From: Allium sativum
Taxonomy: Eukaryota > Streptophyta > Magnoliopsida > Asparagales > Amaryllidaceae
Reading direction: 5' to 3'
Length of the DNA stretch: 64,000 nucleotides
Assembly (NCBI GenBank): GCA_030737875.1
Contig: CM060926.1
Span: 168,229,079-168,293,078, forward strand
Part shown: positions 1-12,222 of the stretch, one piece after another
Layout of the letters: each line of letters begins with the position of its first letter
Position numbering within the stretch: position 1 is the first letter of the stretch
The notes under the pieces: generated by a model
The model's input: the letters and a program-made list of their open reading frames with translations, nothing else
The model's database searches: none
Told to the model about the DNA's origin: nothing
Made by a program: the position numbers and the translations under genes

Positions 1-1
1 G

Positions 2-136
2 GAGAACCGGGTCGGACGAGGAGAACTACTCGAGTATGTAACTCAACCAACAGTGCCCACACCTGCACTGCCACCACCTATTCCCTGGAGAGGGAACGAT
101 CCTGGATCGAGCAATTGCGGGATTATCATTAACTGA
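2..136 (+). CDS. Partial open frame at left window edge, unrecognised
   Basis: An open frame of 44 codons runs in from the left edge and ends at TGA (134-136). The visible peptide is proline-rich (segment TPALPPPIPW) and I do not recognise a domain. Repeat units and an LTR-like end lie downstream, so it could be the carboxy end of a retroelement polyprotein, but this is inference. Chance openness is possible at this length. Confidence 0.25.
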   Translation, partial: ENRVGRGELLEYVTQPTVPTPALPPPIPWRGNDPGSSNCGIIIN

Positions 137-342
137 TTCCACTCAGAGGATTTCTTAAGTATGCCGCACTCCGGTCCACGGTTCATGTTTTTAGGCTTTT
201 AGGCGACTTCTCATCCCTCTTTGTCTTTTCCACATGTAAAAAAAGCATTGTGCTTCAGGCAAAGGATCATTGCATTTTCATGAATTAGTAATAAGCATTG
301 AGCTCTGGCTCCGAACTGGACCTGTCCAGTATAAACAAACTT

Positions 343-545
343 TCATTACTTTTCCTCGGTCGTCTTATTTCGGTAAGGCAGTCCTAGAATCTTCATTGCT
401 TTTCATTGGTCGTCTTACTCCGGTAAGGCCGTCCTGGAATGTTCATTGCATTTCCTTGGTCGCCTTACCCCGTTAAGTCCACCTTGGAACCTTATAGCAT
501 TTCCTTGGTCGTCTTACTCAAGTAAGGACGTCTTGGAGCCATTTT
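343..545 (+). repeat. Four tandem units of about 50 bp
   Basis: Four successive units start near 343, 394, 444 and 494. Each carries a version of CATTGCTTTTC, then TTGGTCGTCTTACTC, GGTAAGG and GTCCTGGAA. The spacing is 50-51 bp and the units differ by several substitutions, so the array is old. Such arrays are common in the 3' untranslated part of long plant LTR retrotransposons, which fits the LTR-like end downstream. Confidence 0.75.
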
Positions 546-1518
546 TGCATTGTTTGTCTTATCATCTTATAGGTACATACTTCTGGACTTCTTTGATTAT
601 CCAGAATACATCTTCTATCAACTAGCAAGACATGTTCTGGGGGGCAAACTTGTTGGCACACTTTTTGGTCAAAGCCGTTACACATGGAATGTCTGAATAG
701 CATCACGCTCATTGATGGAAAACGCCATAAGAAAATAGTGTGGATTTGGTTGAAGTCGCGTCGCAAACATAAACTGGCCCGAAACTCCTACCAGACGACC
801 TCTTTTGGGCCCGAAAACATCAATTATGGAGCTTTGCTCGGTAACTCTTGTAGCCCTCTGAATTAGCTTCAGGTAGAGCTTTCGTGTGGCTCTCTCCAAC
901 CAGGCTCATGGGCCACGACCTGGCTCGTGGTGCCCCACTTGACCACAACACGATTCGTGGTGCACCCCTACGCCACGAACCGCCTACAGCCTCGCACTGT
1001 TTTGACCTATTATCTTGGCTATTTTCGCTCCTATCAATCCGGATCTGATAATACATGGCATAGGACGACTTGGAGAGGATTTCCAGATGTTTTCCACCTC
1101 ATTTCGAGATTTTTGGGATGCGTGCCACGTGCCTCACGAATCGGTATCAGGAAATGCCCGTAAATACACCAACTAAGGGCATTTTGAGGGATCTTTTGGC
1201 CAATTTTCTCTACGTCTTCCACCATTACTGAGGGCAAGGACTTTGTACTTTCCTACATCTCAATTCTCCTCCTTTTTACATAATTAACACCTGAATTGCG
1301 TGTATAAACTCTTGTAATTCCATTAAACACACGGATTGTGTGTCTGCGTAACTAATTCTTGTAATATGTCAGTATAACAATAAGATTATAAAGTGGATGT
1401 TGGCTACATCTACAGCCAAACCAATATAAAAACCTCGTGTTCCCTGTTATTTACTCTTTACTACATTCTGTGATATGTGATCTGCATCTGGGTGTTAGTG
1501 CCATTTTTTGGTCTAACA
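546..1518 (+). repeat. Probable 3' LTR or LTR end of an old retroelement
   Basis: No reliable gene is seen here. A TATA-like AATATAAAAACC occurs near 1423, and the stretch closes with a 26-bp imperfect palindrome (1493-1518) that begins TGTTAG and ends CTAACA, the expected form of an LTR terminus. The start of the LTR and a second copy are not visible in the window, so the element type cannot be fixed. Short open frames on both strands here show no domain. Confidence 0.35.
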
Positions 1519-2237
1519 AGCCCCTTTGGATTCAGCGATGGGAATTGAGATGATAGCCTCTAAGATTACTTAAAACATAAGGGAAGGCCCTTTTATCTTT
1601 ATAATTTGAGGTTTAAAAATTAAACCCTTTTGACATAGTCGAAAGGTGAGGAGGCAGAAATCTCTAAATTAAAATAAGGTTCCGGAAGAGGATAATTCTA
1701 ACACTATTGGAAGGTTGAGAGGCAATATCCTTTATGCTTATTTCATAAAACAAGATATAGGAAATGTTCCTTTTTAGCTCTACCGAAATATTATAAGGTG
1801 GAAGCCTCAAAGCAACTAAAATAATAGAGCCAGCATTCCTACGTTATACTTTTGAAAACAGTCTTATCATCTGTGCACCATGACTAGCGCAAATGTGGGA
1901 AGGAGGTAGGCCCGATTGGAATTTACAGTTTTAAGACTCAATGATAGTGGCCAATGATCGAAAATGAAACGTGGAGGAGGAAGCCTCATATACCATGGTA
2001 GAGACTGGAATACATCACATGACAACATGTGGTTTTACAATCATTTAAATCTTATCAGAGGAAGTGAAAGGTGCTTCCGGCTGTTCCAAAGTGTGCAATG
2101 GAAGGTTTCCATACAATGGCGATGGTGGAAATAGTAAATATAGAGAAAACTAGTTTATTTCCTTATCTTGATGTACTTTTCATCAATTCCAACATTATTC
2201 TTGAAATCATATTGGTTTATATAAAGGGGTAATTATC
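1519..2237. other. Unassigned AT-rich intergenic stretch
   Basis: I see no gene, repeat boundary or RNA here. Short purine-rich pieces such as GGAGGCAG and GGAGGAGGAAGCC recur, but no reading frame of useful length is open. Confidence 0.5.
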
Positions 2238-2888
2238 AATAGTAGACCTTTTCAATATCCCATTTTTCACTAAAATAGAAAGTATCAATTAATAATGTTA
2301 GTGCCTCAATTAACATTAATTACACCCAAGTCTATTCAATTAAGAAAATTCATACCAGTCAATACATGCTTGGAAATTTACTAAAATTTTGCAGACTTGA
2401 GAATATACCCACCATTATCATTCGTAAAAATTTGAAGTCTACAATAATTAGTAAAACACCTTAATTAATTTTTCCTTTATTTTGCTTGTAGTCAGACATA
2501 AAAAATTCATACAAGTGTAGAAAATTATGAAATTGAAAATCCATCTCCCAAAAAATCTTATAAACATCATAAAAAGTTTCAAGTCAATTAGAGATGGTTA
2601 ATTATAAGTTTTACCCTCTAATCTTCCCAAAACCATGTGAAGGAAGCATGTTAAACCATTCAAACCTTATTCTAAAAATACAAGTCCATAGCATAAAAAA
2701 ACTTGAAAACACTCATGTCAACTCAAAAAAAAAAGGATATACCATAACAACTGAAAATAACATAGATAAGTGTCATTATTCACCTTGATTAGCATTGTGT
2801 TGTTTTGACTTCTTGTTGTAGGATCTAAAGCTTTAATATTCCTAAGCTTTTCTCTACTTTTCTCTTCTCTTTGATATCTTTAATGGCC
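2238..2888. repeat. Diverged direct duplication, copy 1
   Basis: This stretch is clearly homologous to 3430-4070 in the same order and orientation. Shared landmarks include ATAAAAATTTGAAGTCTA, AAAAGTTTCAAGTCA, ACAAGTCCATAG and, at the right end, TTGTAGGATC followed by AAGCTTTAA and TTTCTCT. By eye the copies differ at about a quarter of positions plus small indels. On the minus strand the right end has a short open frame with the pattern REK-LR-KALDPT that stops at a GT, as an exon would; the same holds in copy 2. Confidence 0.7.
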
Positions 2889-3429
2889 GGCCTCAATAAT
2901 TTTTATCATATGGTTTATGAAAATGAAATGATTAGGCTAAAGGTGTAGGAAATGAGCTTATATTATCAATGCACGTCCTCGAAGGTCCACATGGCTTCTT
3001 ACTTATACTACAACAACCATGTACGGTAAATTGTTTGGATGGATGAAACTCTTTTCCTCCAAATCAACTAGCTACACATTTGGCACTCTCATATCAGTGG
3101 GTGTCACTCAGTTAGGTTGTCTACATACGAGTTCATTCCATGTACAAGATCAATTTTGAATTGGTAGCTTTCTGCAGCGGTAAACTCGTGATAGTTGAAA
3201 AACATATGAGAACTTCTTAACGGTGGGAACTCAGATTACATCATCTTCCAAATCAGTGCTCCCTGTAAATAAAACATTTTTGTACAAATGTTGCCTTCCG
3301 AATATATGATCCGACTATCACCACTATAATGCCTCAGCGATATAACCCTTTCCATGAAGAATATACTAGCATCATAATGATCCAAACAACCCATTACCAA
3401 AATGATTCTGTATAATTATTAGTAGCATA
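2889..3429. other. Spacer between duplicated copies, unassigned
   Basis: About 540 bp separate the two copies. On the minus strand one stretch stays open for about 58 codons (contains GCLDHYDASIFFMERV) before a stop, but no family is recognised. A decayed gene fragment is possible. Confidence 0.35.
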
Positions 3430-4070
3430 CTTTTTCGATATCCTATTCCTTCTGAAAATTGGAAGACTTAATTAATGATGTTAATGCCTCAATTATCTAT
3501 AATTACAACCTAAGTCTAATTAACTTAGAAAACTCATATTAATTCATATGTGCTTGGGAAAAATCCCAAAATTTCACTAATTAAGTGTCATCCTCTATCA
3601 TTCATAAAAATTTGAAGTCTAAATAATTAATTAAACCCCTTAATTAAATTTTCCCATAATTAGCTTGTAATTAGACTTAGAAAATCGATAGGAATTTGTA
3701 CAAGCTTAAGCAATTACGAAACTAAAATCCCATCCCAGAACATCTTATGGACATCCTATAAAAGTTTCAAGTCAGTTGAAAATGTTTAACTTTAGTTTTT
3801 AAATTTTCCCATAAAACATGCAAATAAAGAATGCTAAGCGATCCCGACATTGTTGTAAGAAAACAAGTCCATAGAATCATTACGAACATAAAAACACTAA
3901 TGTCAACCTAATATTATTTTGGATACAATATAAAAAAATAACATGGGTAAAAGTCATTAGTTACCTTGATTAATGTTAAGATGTTACGATTTGTTGCTGT
4001 AGGATCAAAAGCTTTAAACTTCCTAATCTTTTCTCTTGTTTCTCTTCTCCTTAAGATGTTAAGTGGCCAT
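3430..4070. repeat. Diverged direct duplication, copy 2
   Basis: Second copy of the segment at 2238-2888. On the minus strand the right end reads through roughly 30 codons (REKIRKFKAFDPTATNRN, then LIK) up to AAG followed by GTAACT, a plausible splice donor. Both copies keep this frame although neighbouring sequence has drifted. I do not recognise the protein. Confidence 0.7.
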
Positions 4071-4199
4071 ACTGTCTAATGTTTATTTTAGGGTTTATGG
4101 AAATGAAACGATGAGGATAAAGGGGTAGGAAACTCCCTCATATATTCCTAGTTTTGTTTAATTAATTTTACTTTGTTCCCAAGGCCACTTCATTAGTCA

Positions 4200-4742
4200 T
4201 CTATTATATTATATGAAAGCACAATCTTTTCTCCGATGACCTTCCAGAGCCATATTCTCCAAAAAATTCACAGTTCGACACGCGTACAGTATTTCAATCC
4301 TCGCCATACAGTAGAGTAACCAACTTTATCTCTTCAGTGCCCATTTGATGAGAGCTCATACATGTGGTTCTTTTGATTTACTGTAGCAAGTAACTTCCAC
4401 CACTTCCAGATGTTTAAAATTTAAAAACTTCCTTAATAAATGTGAAAAAGTAACTGACCTAAAATCTTTTCCACATACTCGCTAATATTACTGTCAATTT
4501 CACTCTTCTTTACCATTTTTATTATTACTACATTATGTATACTATTGGATAGAATTAATTTTAATGCTTTTAAGTTTAAGCAATATTCTATATTAGTTTA
4601 ATAAAGTCACATTTAAAAAAATTCAATTCGTATATTTGTCATTTTCTAATTCTTTCACTTCCACTTAATTTTCTCACAATATCTCCTCTTTCCTTTTCCA
4701 CATTTCTATTCATCTAAAAGTTTAAATTTTATCTATGTATTA
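4200..4742 (+). mobile_element. Helitron 5' terminus fragment (first)
   Basis: At 4200, straight after an A, the sequence begins TCTATTATATTATATG and continues AAAGCACAAT, the form of a plant Helitron 5' end. The same 26 bases recur at 4743. No matching 3' hairpin with CTRR lies between the two, so this is either the 5' piece of a Helitron into which the second one inserted, or a duplicated terminus. Confidence 0.5.
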
Positions 4743-6410
4743 TCTATTATATTATATGAAAGCACAATGTTCATTTCAAGTCCTTTCGGTTCCAGTTGCT
4801 TAAATCAAGATTCTACCATGTGTAACTATGCAGACTGGTTGCCTTTCACTCCACGCACAATTTTTCACTCGCTCCCACAAAAAAACTTCCACTTTCCTTC
4901 TTTCAAGCACTTTCCCATTCTTAACGAATACCCAAAAAACCTACCTATTTCTTTGCCTTCTCCAACCACTATAGAAAAACTCCATTCAACCGCCATCCCC
5001 TTTTATCTTTCCTCCTTTTCATTATCTCCTGCACCATATGAATGAAAAGCTACCTAAACCACCAAATCTAATATTATCTACTTCTTCATTAATCTTCTCT
5101 TCTGCACCCAAATAGTACGCTACATCTAATCCTTGTCGATTTCTACCAATATTGTCTCCATGTATGCTCTAGCTTTTGGATGTTGTTCGGCTAGCTCCGA
5201 TTTCTTAATTTGATTTCAAATCAAGGTAACTCATAGTAAGGTACTCATTCTCATTAGTCATTCTACTGTTGTGTTCTCTCTGTAAGGTATCACTACATCC
5301 AGAAATTCATAAGAAAGGATTTATGCAATTTCTGTATATTTATTTCTTACATTGTCTTTTGGTTATTTGTTCAAACATATGGTAATATTTGGACGAAAGT
5401 AGTATATGTAGTTTCACTGTAATTCATACACGTGTATGATAATCAATGTATAAAAGAATATGGTAGTTCACATTTTGAGCTAGATTTATCATTATTTTGA
5501 CATTGCTTTGGAGGATGTGTACAAAAGTTTAATAGTTTAGCACACAGTAGGTAGTTGTTTCTTAAAAATATAATATACTATAATATTATATTACCTTATA
5601 AGAAGTAAAATATAACTCTGAATTATGGATTTTGATCTTCTATCGCAAAATTGTGCCAAATCCTATATTTGCTTGCTTCATACTAAGTATACGACGATGT
5701 TTTTCCTTTATATGTTTAACCAGTATAATTTTAGCAAAGGTTGAGGTAAATTTATTTTTTAAAAATGAGCTATCAAATATTTAAATGTTTGTTATTATTC
5801 GTACTCAGCCTTCCACGACATTCATCCGAATTTGCTTTCCGTTGGTTTGAATTTACTGTCTTCATTGTAAAATGAATAAGTGCAAATTGATGTTTGCTTT
5901 TTTGTATTAATTAGATTTTTATGTGCGACTCAATGATTAGGCTACATAACTGATAGTCTTTTTTTTCACCATCAAGGGAGGATTGGAATACAGTGGAGCC
6001 GCAACCTTCACTACCATTCGTTTTAACGTCTGTGTTGTAAGGTATTGCTATTAAAACATGTCTCCTTATTTTAACTCTCAAATATGTTTATTTCCCCCTT
6101 TATGTTTGAAGTGCTTCATAATTTAATAAGAAAATAGCATGAGATAAATATGGTTTTCCTATTGTTATTGTTTGTTTGGCTTCTTTGGCATTGGCGGTGT
6201 TGATAAGAAAGTGTATTTTTTTTTTTTACTTATTGGCTTAGGCCACTATATATCTTCTTAGCTTTGTTATTGTTATAAACTTTCTGGGTGTTGTGTATGC
6301 AAGTTGGTTTATTTTCTGCTATCTTTGTCCATTTGTTTGTGATAGCCTATACACATTAATTTATATGTTTGTGCTAATTTACATTTGTACATGATTCTCC
6401 CATGGATACA

Positions 6411-6418
6411 GAGCTGGA
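6411..6418. repeat. hAT target site duplication, left
   Basis: CATGGATA directly before the hAT element matches CTTGGATA (8281-8288) directly after it at seven of eight positions. An 8-bp duplication is the mark of the hAT superfamily. Confidence 0.7.
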
Positions 6419-6665
6419 TCTGATGTTTGGAGTGCCCAATGCAATTTATGAAATGATGCCCCATGTTGTAAAATTTAAACAGTGGTTTTGAACAAAATTC
6501 TTTTAAGCAATCTAAATTATAAACTCAATACTACTACGAACTAACATCGGAACATGCAAACAAGATAAATGAAAATAACATTGTTATAATGCAGAAGGTT
6601 ATAAATAATGCAATTTCATTTTCTTCAATATCATCAAAATCAGTTTCTTTTTCAAAATCACAAGA

Positions 6666-6803
6666 CTATCCCGAGTAACCAACTAAATTTGTCTTCTTGG
6701 AAAAATATTTGTTAAGAGACCCTCTTAATGATTCAGCTATCTCTTCATTTCTTTTTGTTTTTTCCCTATTAGAACTTCCAGATGGTTGTTTTCGTGGAAG
6801 CAT
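6666..6803 (-). pseudogene. hAT transposase amino-terminal fragment
   Basis: A 45-codon frame starts at ATG (6803) with MLPRKQPSGSSNREKTKRNE, continues through LRGSLNKYF and stops at TAG. The start (M-P-R-K-x-PSG, then a basic run) resembles the amino terminus of plant hAT-like proteins of the ZMYM/TTF zinc-finger group. Neither the zinc finger nor the catalytic core follows. Assignment is by pattern memory plus the location inside a hAT element. Confidence 0.5.
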
Positions 6804-7034
6804 TGTGAGACGTATAATAATTTTATAATCAAAATCCAAAGAGATGATGTATCTAATAATATGTAAAATGTAACTAGCCTATTTTCTTCAACTGGCTAGC
6901 ACGATTACGGTATGATAAACTCATAGTTCAGCATATTTATAAATAAAATTTTACTTTTCAAACATAATTAGGACTAAAAATCACAAAATTTATGCTAAAT
7001 TAATTTTTATTCCTACGTTCTTAATATGAAAAAA

Positions 7035-7436
7035 ATCAATTTTTTTAATTAAGTAGAAAAAATTCTAAATTTGTTCCTACTTTCCTGCTATTAATTTTAT
7101 ATAGCAAACAATGGTCTTTTATAAAATTTGAGTAAAATATGCATAACAAATTTCAAATCGATATTTTAAACAAAAAATAAACACAATCAAATCAGTTTTA
7201 TATATCATCCCTAAAATTCAAACTAAAAAAATCAATTTTTTTAATGAAGTAAAGGGAAATCTAAATTTGTTCATCCTTTCCTATTGTTAATTTTCTACAG
7301 TGAATAATACATTTTCCCATCTTCTTTAATATTTGAGTACTGTGCATAGCAAATTTCAAATTAATTTATTGAACAAAAAAAACCCATAATCAAATCAGTT
7401 TATTCTATGTTCTCTAAAATTTCTTACTAAAAAAAA
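7035..7436. repeat. Two tandem units of about 200 bp in the hAT element
   Basis: Successive units begin with ATCAATTTTTTTAAT at 7035 and 7231, and a third start at 7436 is followed by different sequence. Each unit continues with CTAAATTTGTTC and AATCAAATCAGTTTA. Divergence is moderate. Confidence 0.6.
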
Positions 7437-8280
7437 TCAATGCATGAAAAAATAGAATATAACATTTAGCATAGCAATTAGGGGTTTTTTTTATATTTTT
7501 TTTTTAATTTGAAAGAAAGTAATTTTATTCACACTATAGCAATTACAAAGATGACGAGAACTATTACAAAACATATTACTCCCTCAATACAACCACATAT
7601 TGATCACTCATCATGACAAAATTTGAGTACAAAAAAAACAATATACAAAAGTATAAGAAACCCAAAAAAACTCAATACCATTCATAACAAAAACAATTGG
7701 GCTTAGTTTCTCCACTTGCTTTCATCACTAAAAAAAATGCCAACTAAAGATCTTCCACACCAAGATTAAACAGTGCAGGAAAACCAAAATCCACATGAAA
7801 TTGATCAACACGATAGTTATCGCCACAAAGCATCACAGTGACAACTAGGGTTTTTACTCGAAGCATCAAATCAATTTGCACAATGAAATCACTAATCATT
7901 TTATTTCTTTGTAGTTTCTAACTGAAATAACTCATCACATAAAAAAAAAATATAAGATATATTTAGGGTTTCGTACTTGAGCCCTCTTCGTTGATTTTGG
8001 ATTTGATCCTCCTCGTTGATTTATGATTTAGCAATTAGGGTTGCTTGCTACCCTTCTTCGCTGATTGTGATTTGTTCTTCTTGTTCGTTGATTTTGATTT
8101 GCTTTTCTTCCTACCCAGCACGAGAATGATCAGTGTTTGCCGAATTGGAATACTGTTGTAGCGATGCGTCTTATTTCCTCTTCGTTCCTATCAGATGCGC
8201 AATGCATGATGGACTGATGCCCCCTCAGATTTCATGCCCCATGTGATGGCTCAGTTTGCACTAGGCCAAAGCCGGCTCTG

Positions 8281-8288
8281 CTTGGATA
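8281..8288. repeat. hAT target site duplication, right
   Basis: CTTGGATA, pairing with CATGGATA at 6411-6418 (one mismatch). Confidence 0.7.
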
Positions 8289-10312
8289 CCAGTAGAAAAA
8301 CGATTTTTCATTGTATGTATTGACTTCTTTATATGGTGTTTATAATGCATATTTATGTTACGTACTTGGGTCTTGCAAGTTAAAAATTATGATAATTTAT
8401 TTGCTCATTTTAATACAAATTATAATGTTTCATAACTACAAGAATAATGCAAAGTCAATAGCATTCCATTGCATGTAAGTGTCAATTATTATTATTATTA
8501 TTAAATTATTAAGTCAATGCATGAAAAAATTGTTATATTTATATCAGTGGTTGAATTTCACTATTTATTAATATTATAACCTGTTGAGATATTTCAACAG
8601 TTGGTCCACCATGATTTGCTTCATGTGGATATATTGCAAAAAAATTCTAATATTTTCCTCAGTTGTAAGCTTACCATTTATTGTGCAGTATAGTGCAAAG
8701 GATTGGGCCCTCCTTGCTAATTTGATTTTGTCTCCATAATAATTAATAACAAAAAGTAAATTGTCTTGGAAAGTTGATAGGTCTCACAATTTTATGGTGA
8801 AACTATGACATACTGTCGATACCATAGCTGGTTACATGAGAGAAATGAACAGTTGAGCATACAACAAAGAGAATGTTTTTCTGATAAACTTCAAATTTCC
8901 AACTTGTTACCCATATGTACATTTACATGTTTTATAAAAATTAAAGCATATTTTGATATTTCGTTTTGTGTTTTGATTTATTATCCATCCCTGAAAAAGA
9001 GTTTCACACATGCATTTCATTGCTATGAACCTTTGCTAGCCGATATACCAATCACCCTCTACAATTGAGGTAAATAATTAAAATTTTGTAAAGGTTTGAT
9101 CTTGCTAATTTGGAAGTTTGTCAAATAAAATTCCATCTTCAGCTAAATTTACATGTAATATTTTGTTTGACTTGTATTAACTCTTCTCCACTACAATCCT
9201 TTGTTTCTCCATCTTTTCATGATCCAAACGATGTCTTCTTCGTAGTTATTATTCGACTTAATATACATTAATTGTGTTTATAATCTGTTTGCATTTCCTC
9301 TAAAATGATTAACATGTATTCGTAATTAAACACGGATCTCAACCATAGGGAATGGCAGTACCATGGAGGTTACTGCTCATTTCACTTTTTTTGTGGAAAT
9401 TGTATTCAAACTGTTTAAATTCAAATTTTGTAGTTAGTTGCTAGAACTTTTAACCGAACAGTACTGTTTCTTACAATTTTGAACCAATATTCAACATGTA
9501 TGATGCATTCTGAAATGATATGAAAATATTTCTTTGGTTTTTAGATATCTTTGATGTTCACAATTAGGAAGTCAGTTATCTCATATGGAAACATTTTTAG
9601 CTAACTTGAGTTTTTATAAATCTAATCTTTCATATGTTTTTATTAGAAAAATAATTCTTTTGGTTTTCCCATTTTAACCACTTGAAAGTGTTAATGAATC
9701 TACCATAACCTTATTCTAAGATGGCAAGCCAGCCTTCCATAAACAATGGTAGCCACCTTCATTATAGGTTAATGGATAAGGAGTTAGTCTAAATACTACA
9801 TGTTCCACCTAACACGCATGTTGCACTTCATGAAATTGATTAATGCATGAGTCACTGAATGCTTGCTATTTATTTCTTTATTTGTTTCCAGTAGGTTCAA
9901 TGAAAATCCCATTTAATCGCCATATAACTATTTCCTTTTACCAACTTTTTATCATAAGTATAAACTAAAACACTAGAGTTTATAGTTATATGGTATATTG
10001 GTTCTTTACATAATTAACGCATATTGGTTCATGGGGTAGACATTTAAATTTACGAAAATTAGACAATTATTACAAATAACAATCTATTAAAAGTCATGAT
10101 ATTAACAATACTGCATGTATGTTGGAAAAAAATTATAATCCCATTTTGTTGAGCATTTTAAGAATTATTTCCATAGTGATGCTTTCTCAGTCATACCGAA
10201 TTAATTTTTTGTTGGAATGGAACTCTTTTACCATAGCATGGGTTGTCCTTATGAATAAATCTCAGTGTTCTTTCATTTTTCATTCAAGAGTAAATTTCAA
10301 GATTAGGTTCAT
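8289..10312. other. Helitron interior, non-coding
   Basis: AT-rich sequence between the hAT element and LTR A. It contains a short ATT microsatellite near 8490. Frames up to 87 codons exist but carry no recognisable motif. Confidence 0.5.
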
Positions 10313-10667
10313 TGTAACGACACGGAATTTTGGGGCAAATCTAAATTTTTTATTTTAGTTAATTTACTAGTTTTTGAATATTTAAAATAATTTATTTTAA
10401 ATAATAACGACGAAAAATTTATTTTAAATTGAAGTTAGAATGAATAATTTATATTGATTATATTTCAAGCCTGAAATGTCGCGGTAATTTCAAATTTTGA
10501 TTTCAAACTTTGGAAAAATATATAAAATTAATTTTAAGTCAGAATGGGAAGAAACAAGAAATGCTAGGATCGTATTGACGATATCTTTCTAATGAATTTT
10601 AGAAATTAAGATTTCAGTTTATAATTTGTAAGTTATGAAAAATTCAAAATCTCAGAAAAACACTATG

Positions 10668-10670
<3 letters not shown>

Positions 10671-10718
<48 letters not shown>
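10671..10718. repeat. TA microsatellite
   Basis: About 24 uninterrupted TA dinucleotides inside LTR A. Confidence 0.9.
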
Positions 10719-10721
<3 letters not shown>

Positions 10722-12213
10722 TAGGACCCAAAATGCTACTTTTTACATACGAATAAATTGGGACTCGAAACCACTTCCATTGAGTTCAAAATGATGTTCC
10801 TGCATTGAAAATGTATAAACACTAATATATTTCGATATTCGGAATTTAATTATTTAAATATATGTTTTCAACATAATATATATACGCCTTAAAAATAGCC
10901 ATTTTTCAAACGGTCTTCAAATTTGATGAAATTAGTTTTTTTGGGACCGTATCGTCAAAACAAAGCTAGAAATAATTTTTCTGTAATTTTTTGAGGCAGT
11001 ATGTGGGCGTTATTAATTTTACATTGAAATGGTTAATTTTTAGACTTAAAAAATTCATTGATAATTCATATGGACTCAGAATTCAACGAAACCAGTTTCT
11101 TTGGATTCGTATTGTCGAGAAATAGTTATATTCCAGTTTTCAGCTAAATTTAATAACGTACGTATTCGTACGGATTTTTAAAACACTGAAAAGGACTTAA
11201 AATAATAATATAATAGAACATGTGGGTTATTAATTAAATGGGTTATATTACACATGAACTTAATTAAAAATTAACAACCTCTTTATAATATCTCATAATT
11301 CCACCCTAACCATTTCTCTAAACCTAATTCTAGCCTCCTTCTTCATCTCTCTTATGGCGGCTCACTTCTCCACTTCTTTGCACAAAAGACCCTGAAAATT
11401 CAATAATTTATTTCTCTCATTTAGAATAGAATTAGACCAAACCCTTTCTGGTTTTTGTTCATATCAATAAACACTACCTACCTCGAAAAATTCAAGACCT
11501 ATTGTTGCACGGATTCGCCGGAATTTGAGTTTAAACACAGAAAACTGATTTCGGATTTTGGCATATAACTCTCAAACAGTCGAGAATTAGACGATGGCCC
11601 AGTTGAAGAAATTGTAGAGGAGACAAAGATCTACAACTTTGCTTCAAAAAGTTTTGTCTGAAAGTCGAGGGAATGGCACGAAAATCGAGATGAACTGAAA
11701 AGCACCAAAATATAAATTCCGGCGAAGCTAAAAACGTAAATCAACAAATTCCGGCGAATCTAGAAAGTTTCAGGCCAAGGGCCGAACATGAAAGTTCTTG
11801 GTCTACGCGAGGGGAAGATGCTCACCAATTTTCAGGAAGTTTAGAGGTGTGTGGCGGTCTGTGGGGCCCATGACGTGATTTCCGTTCTCAAGCAGATCGG
11901 CGGCGGTCGGAGGCGATCCAGGCGGCAGCGCTTGGTGTGTGGCAGTGCCTTGCAAGGCAGAGGTGCTGGTAGTGGTGGCTCGGCATCAGATGGTCCATGG
12001 CGGCAGGAAACGGCGGTCAAAGGGGGTGGAGCTCGGTTTTGACCAAAGTTTGGGGTGATTTTGTAACTCAGACGTCGAAATTGTATATCTCTCTCATACG
12101 AACTCGAAATTTGACGATTTCAGATCCGCTGCGATCGTGGAGTCGAGAGCTTCGCAATGACACTAACTACGTTCAATTCTGAGCGAGTTGAAAATTTGGG
12201 TAATTTTCATAAT

Positions 12214-12222
12214 TTAAATTAA
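12214..12222. repeat. MITE target duplication, left (9 bp)
   Basis: TTAAATTAA, repeated exactly at 12751-12759 on the other side of the MITE. Confidence 0.7.

Larger units (their letters stand above)
6419..8280 (-). mobile_element. hAT superfamily DNA transposon, internally deleted
   Basis: The left end reads CAGAGCTGGATC and the right end, read inward, CAGAGCCGGCTTTGG, giving short inverted repeats of the CAGAGC type common in plant hAT elements. An 8-bp target duplication flanks it. At 1862 bp it is too short for a full transposase; only an amino-terminal fragment remains on the minus strand. It sits inside the 4743-18854 Helitron. Confidence 0.75.

Noticed and set aside
4767..5045. 92-codon frame just inside the Helitron 5' end
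   Set aside because: Serine- and proline-rich low-complexity peptide, no motif; likely chance.
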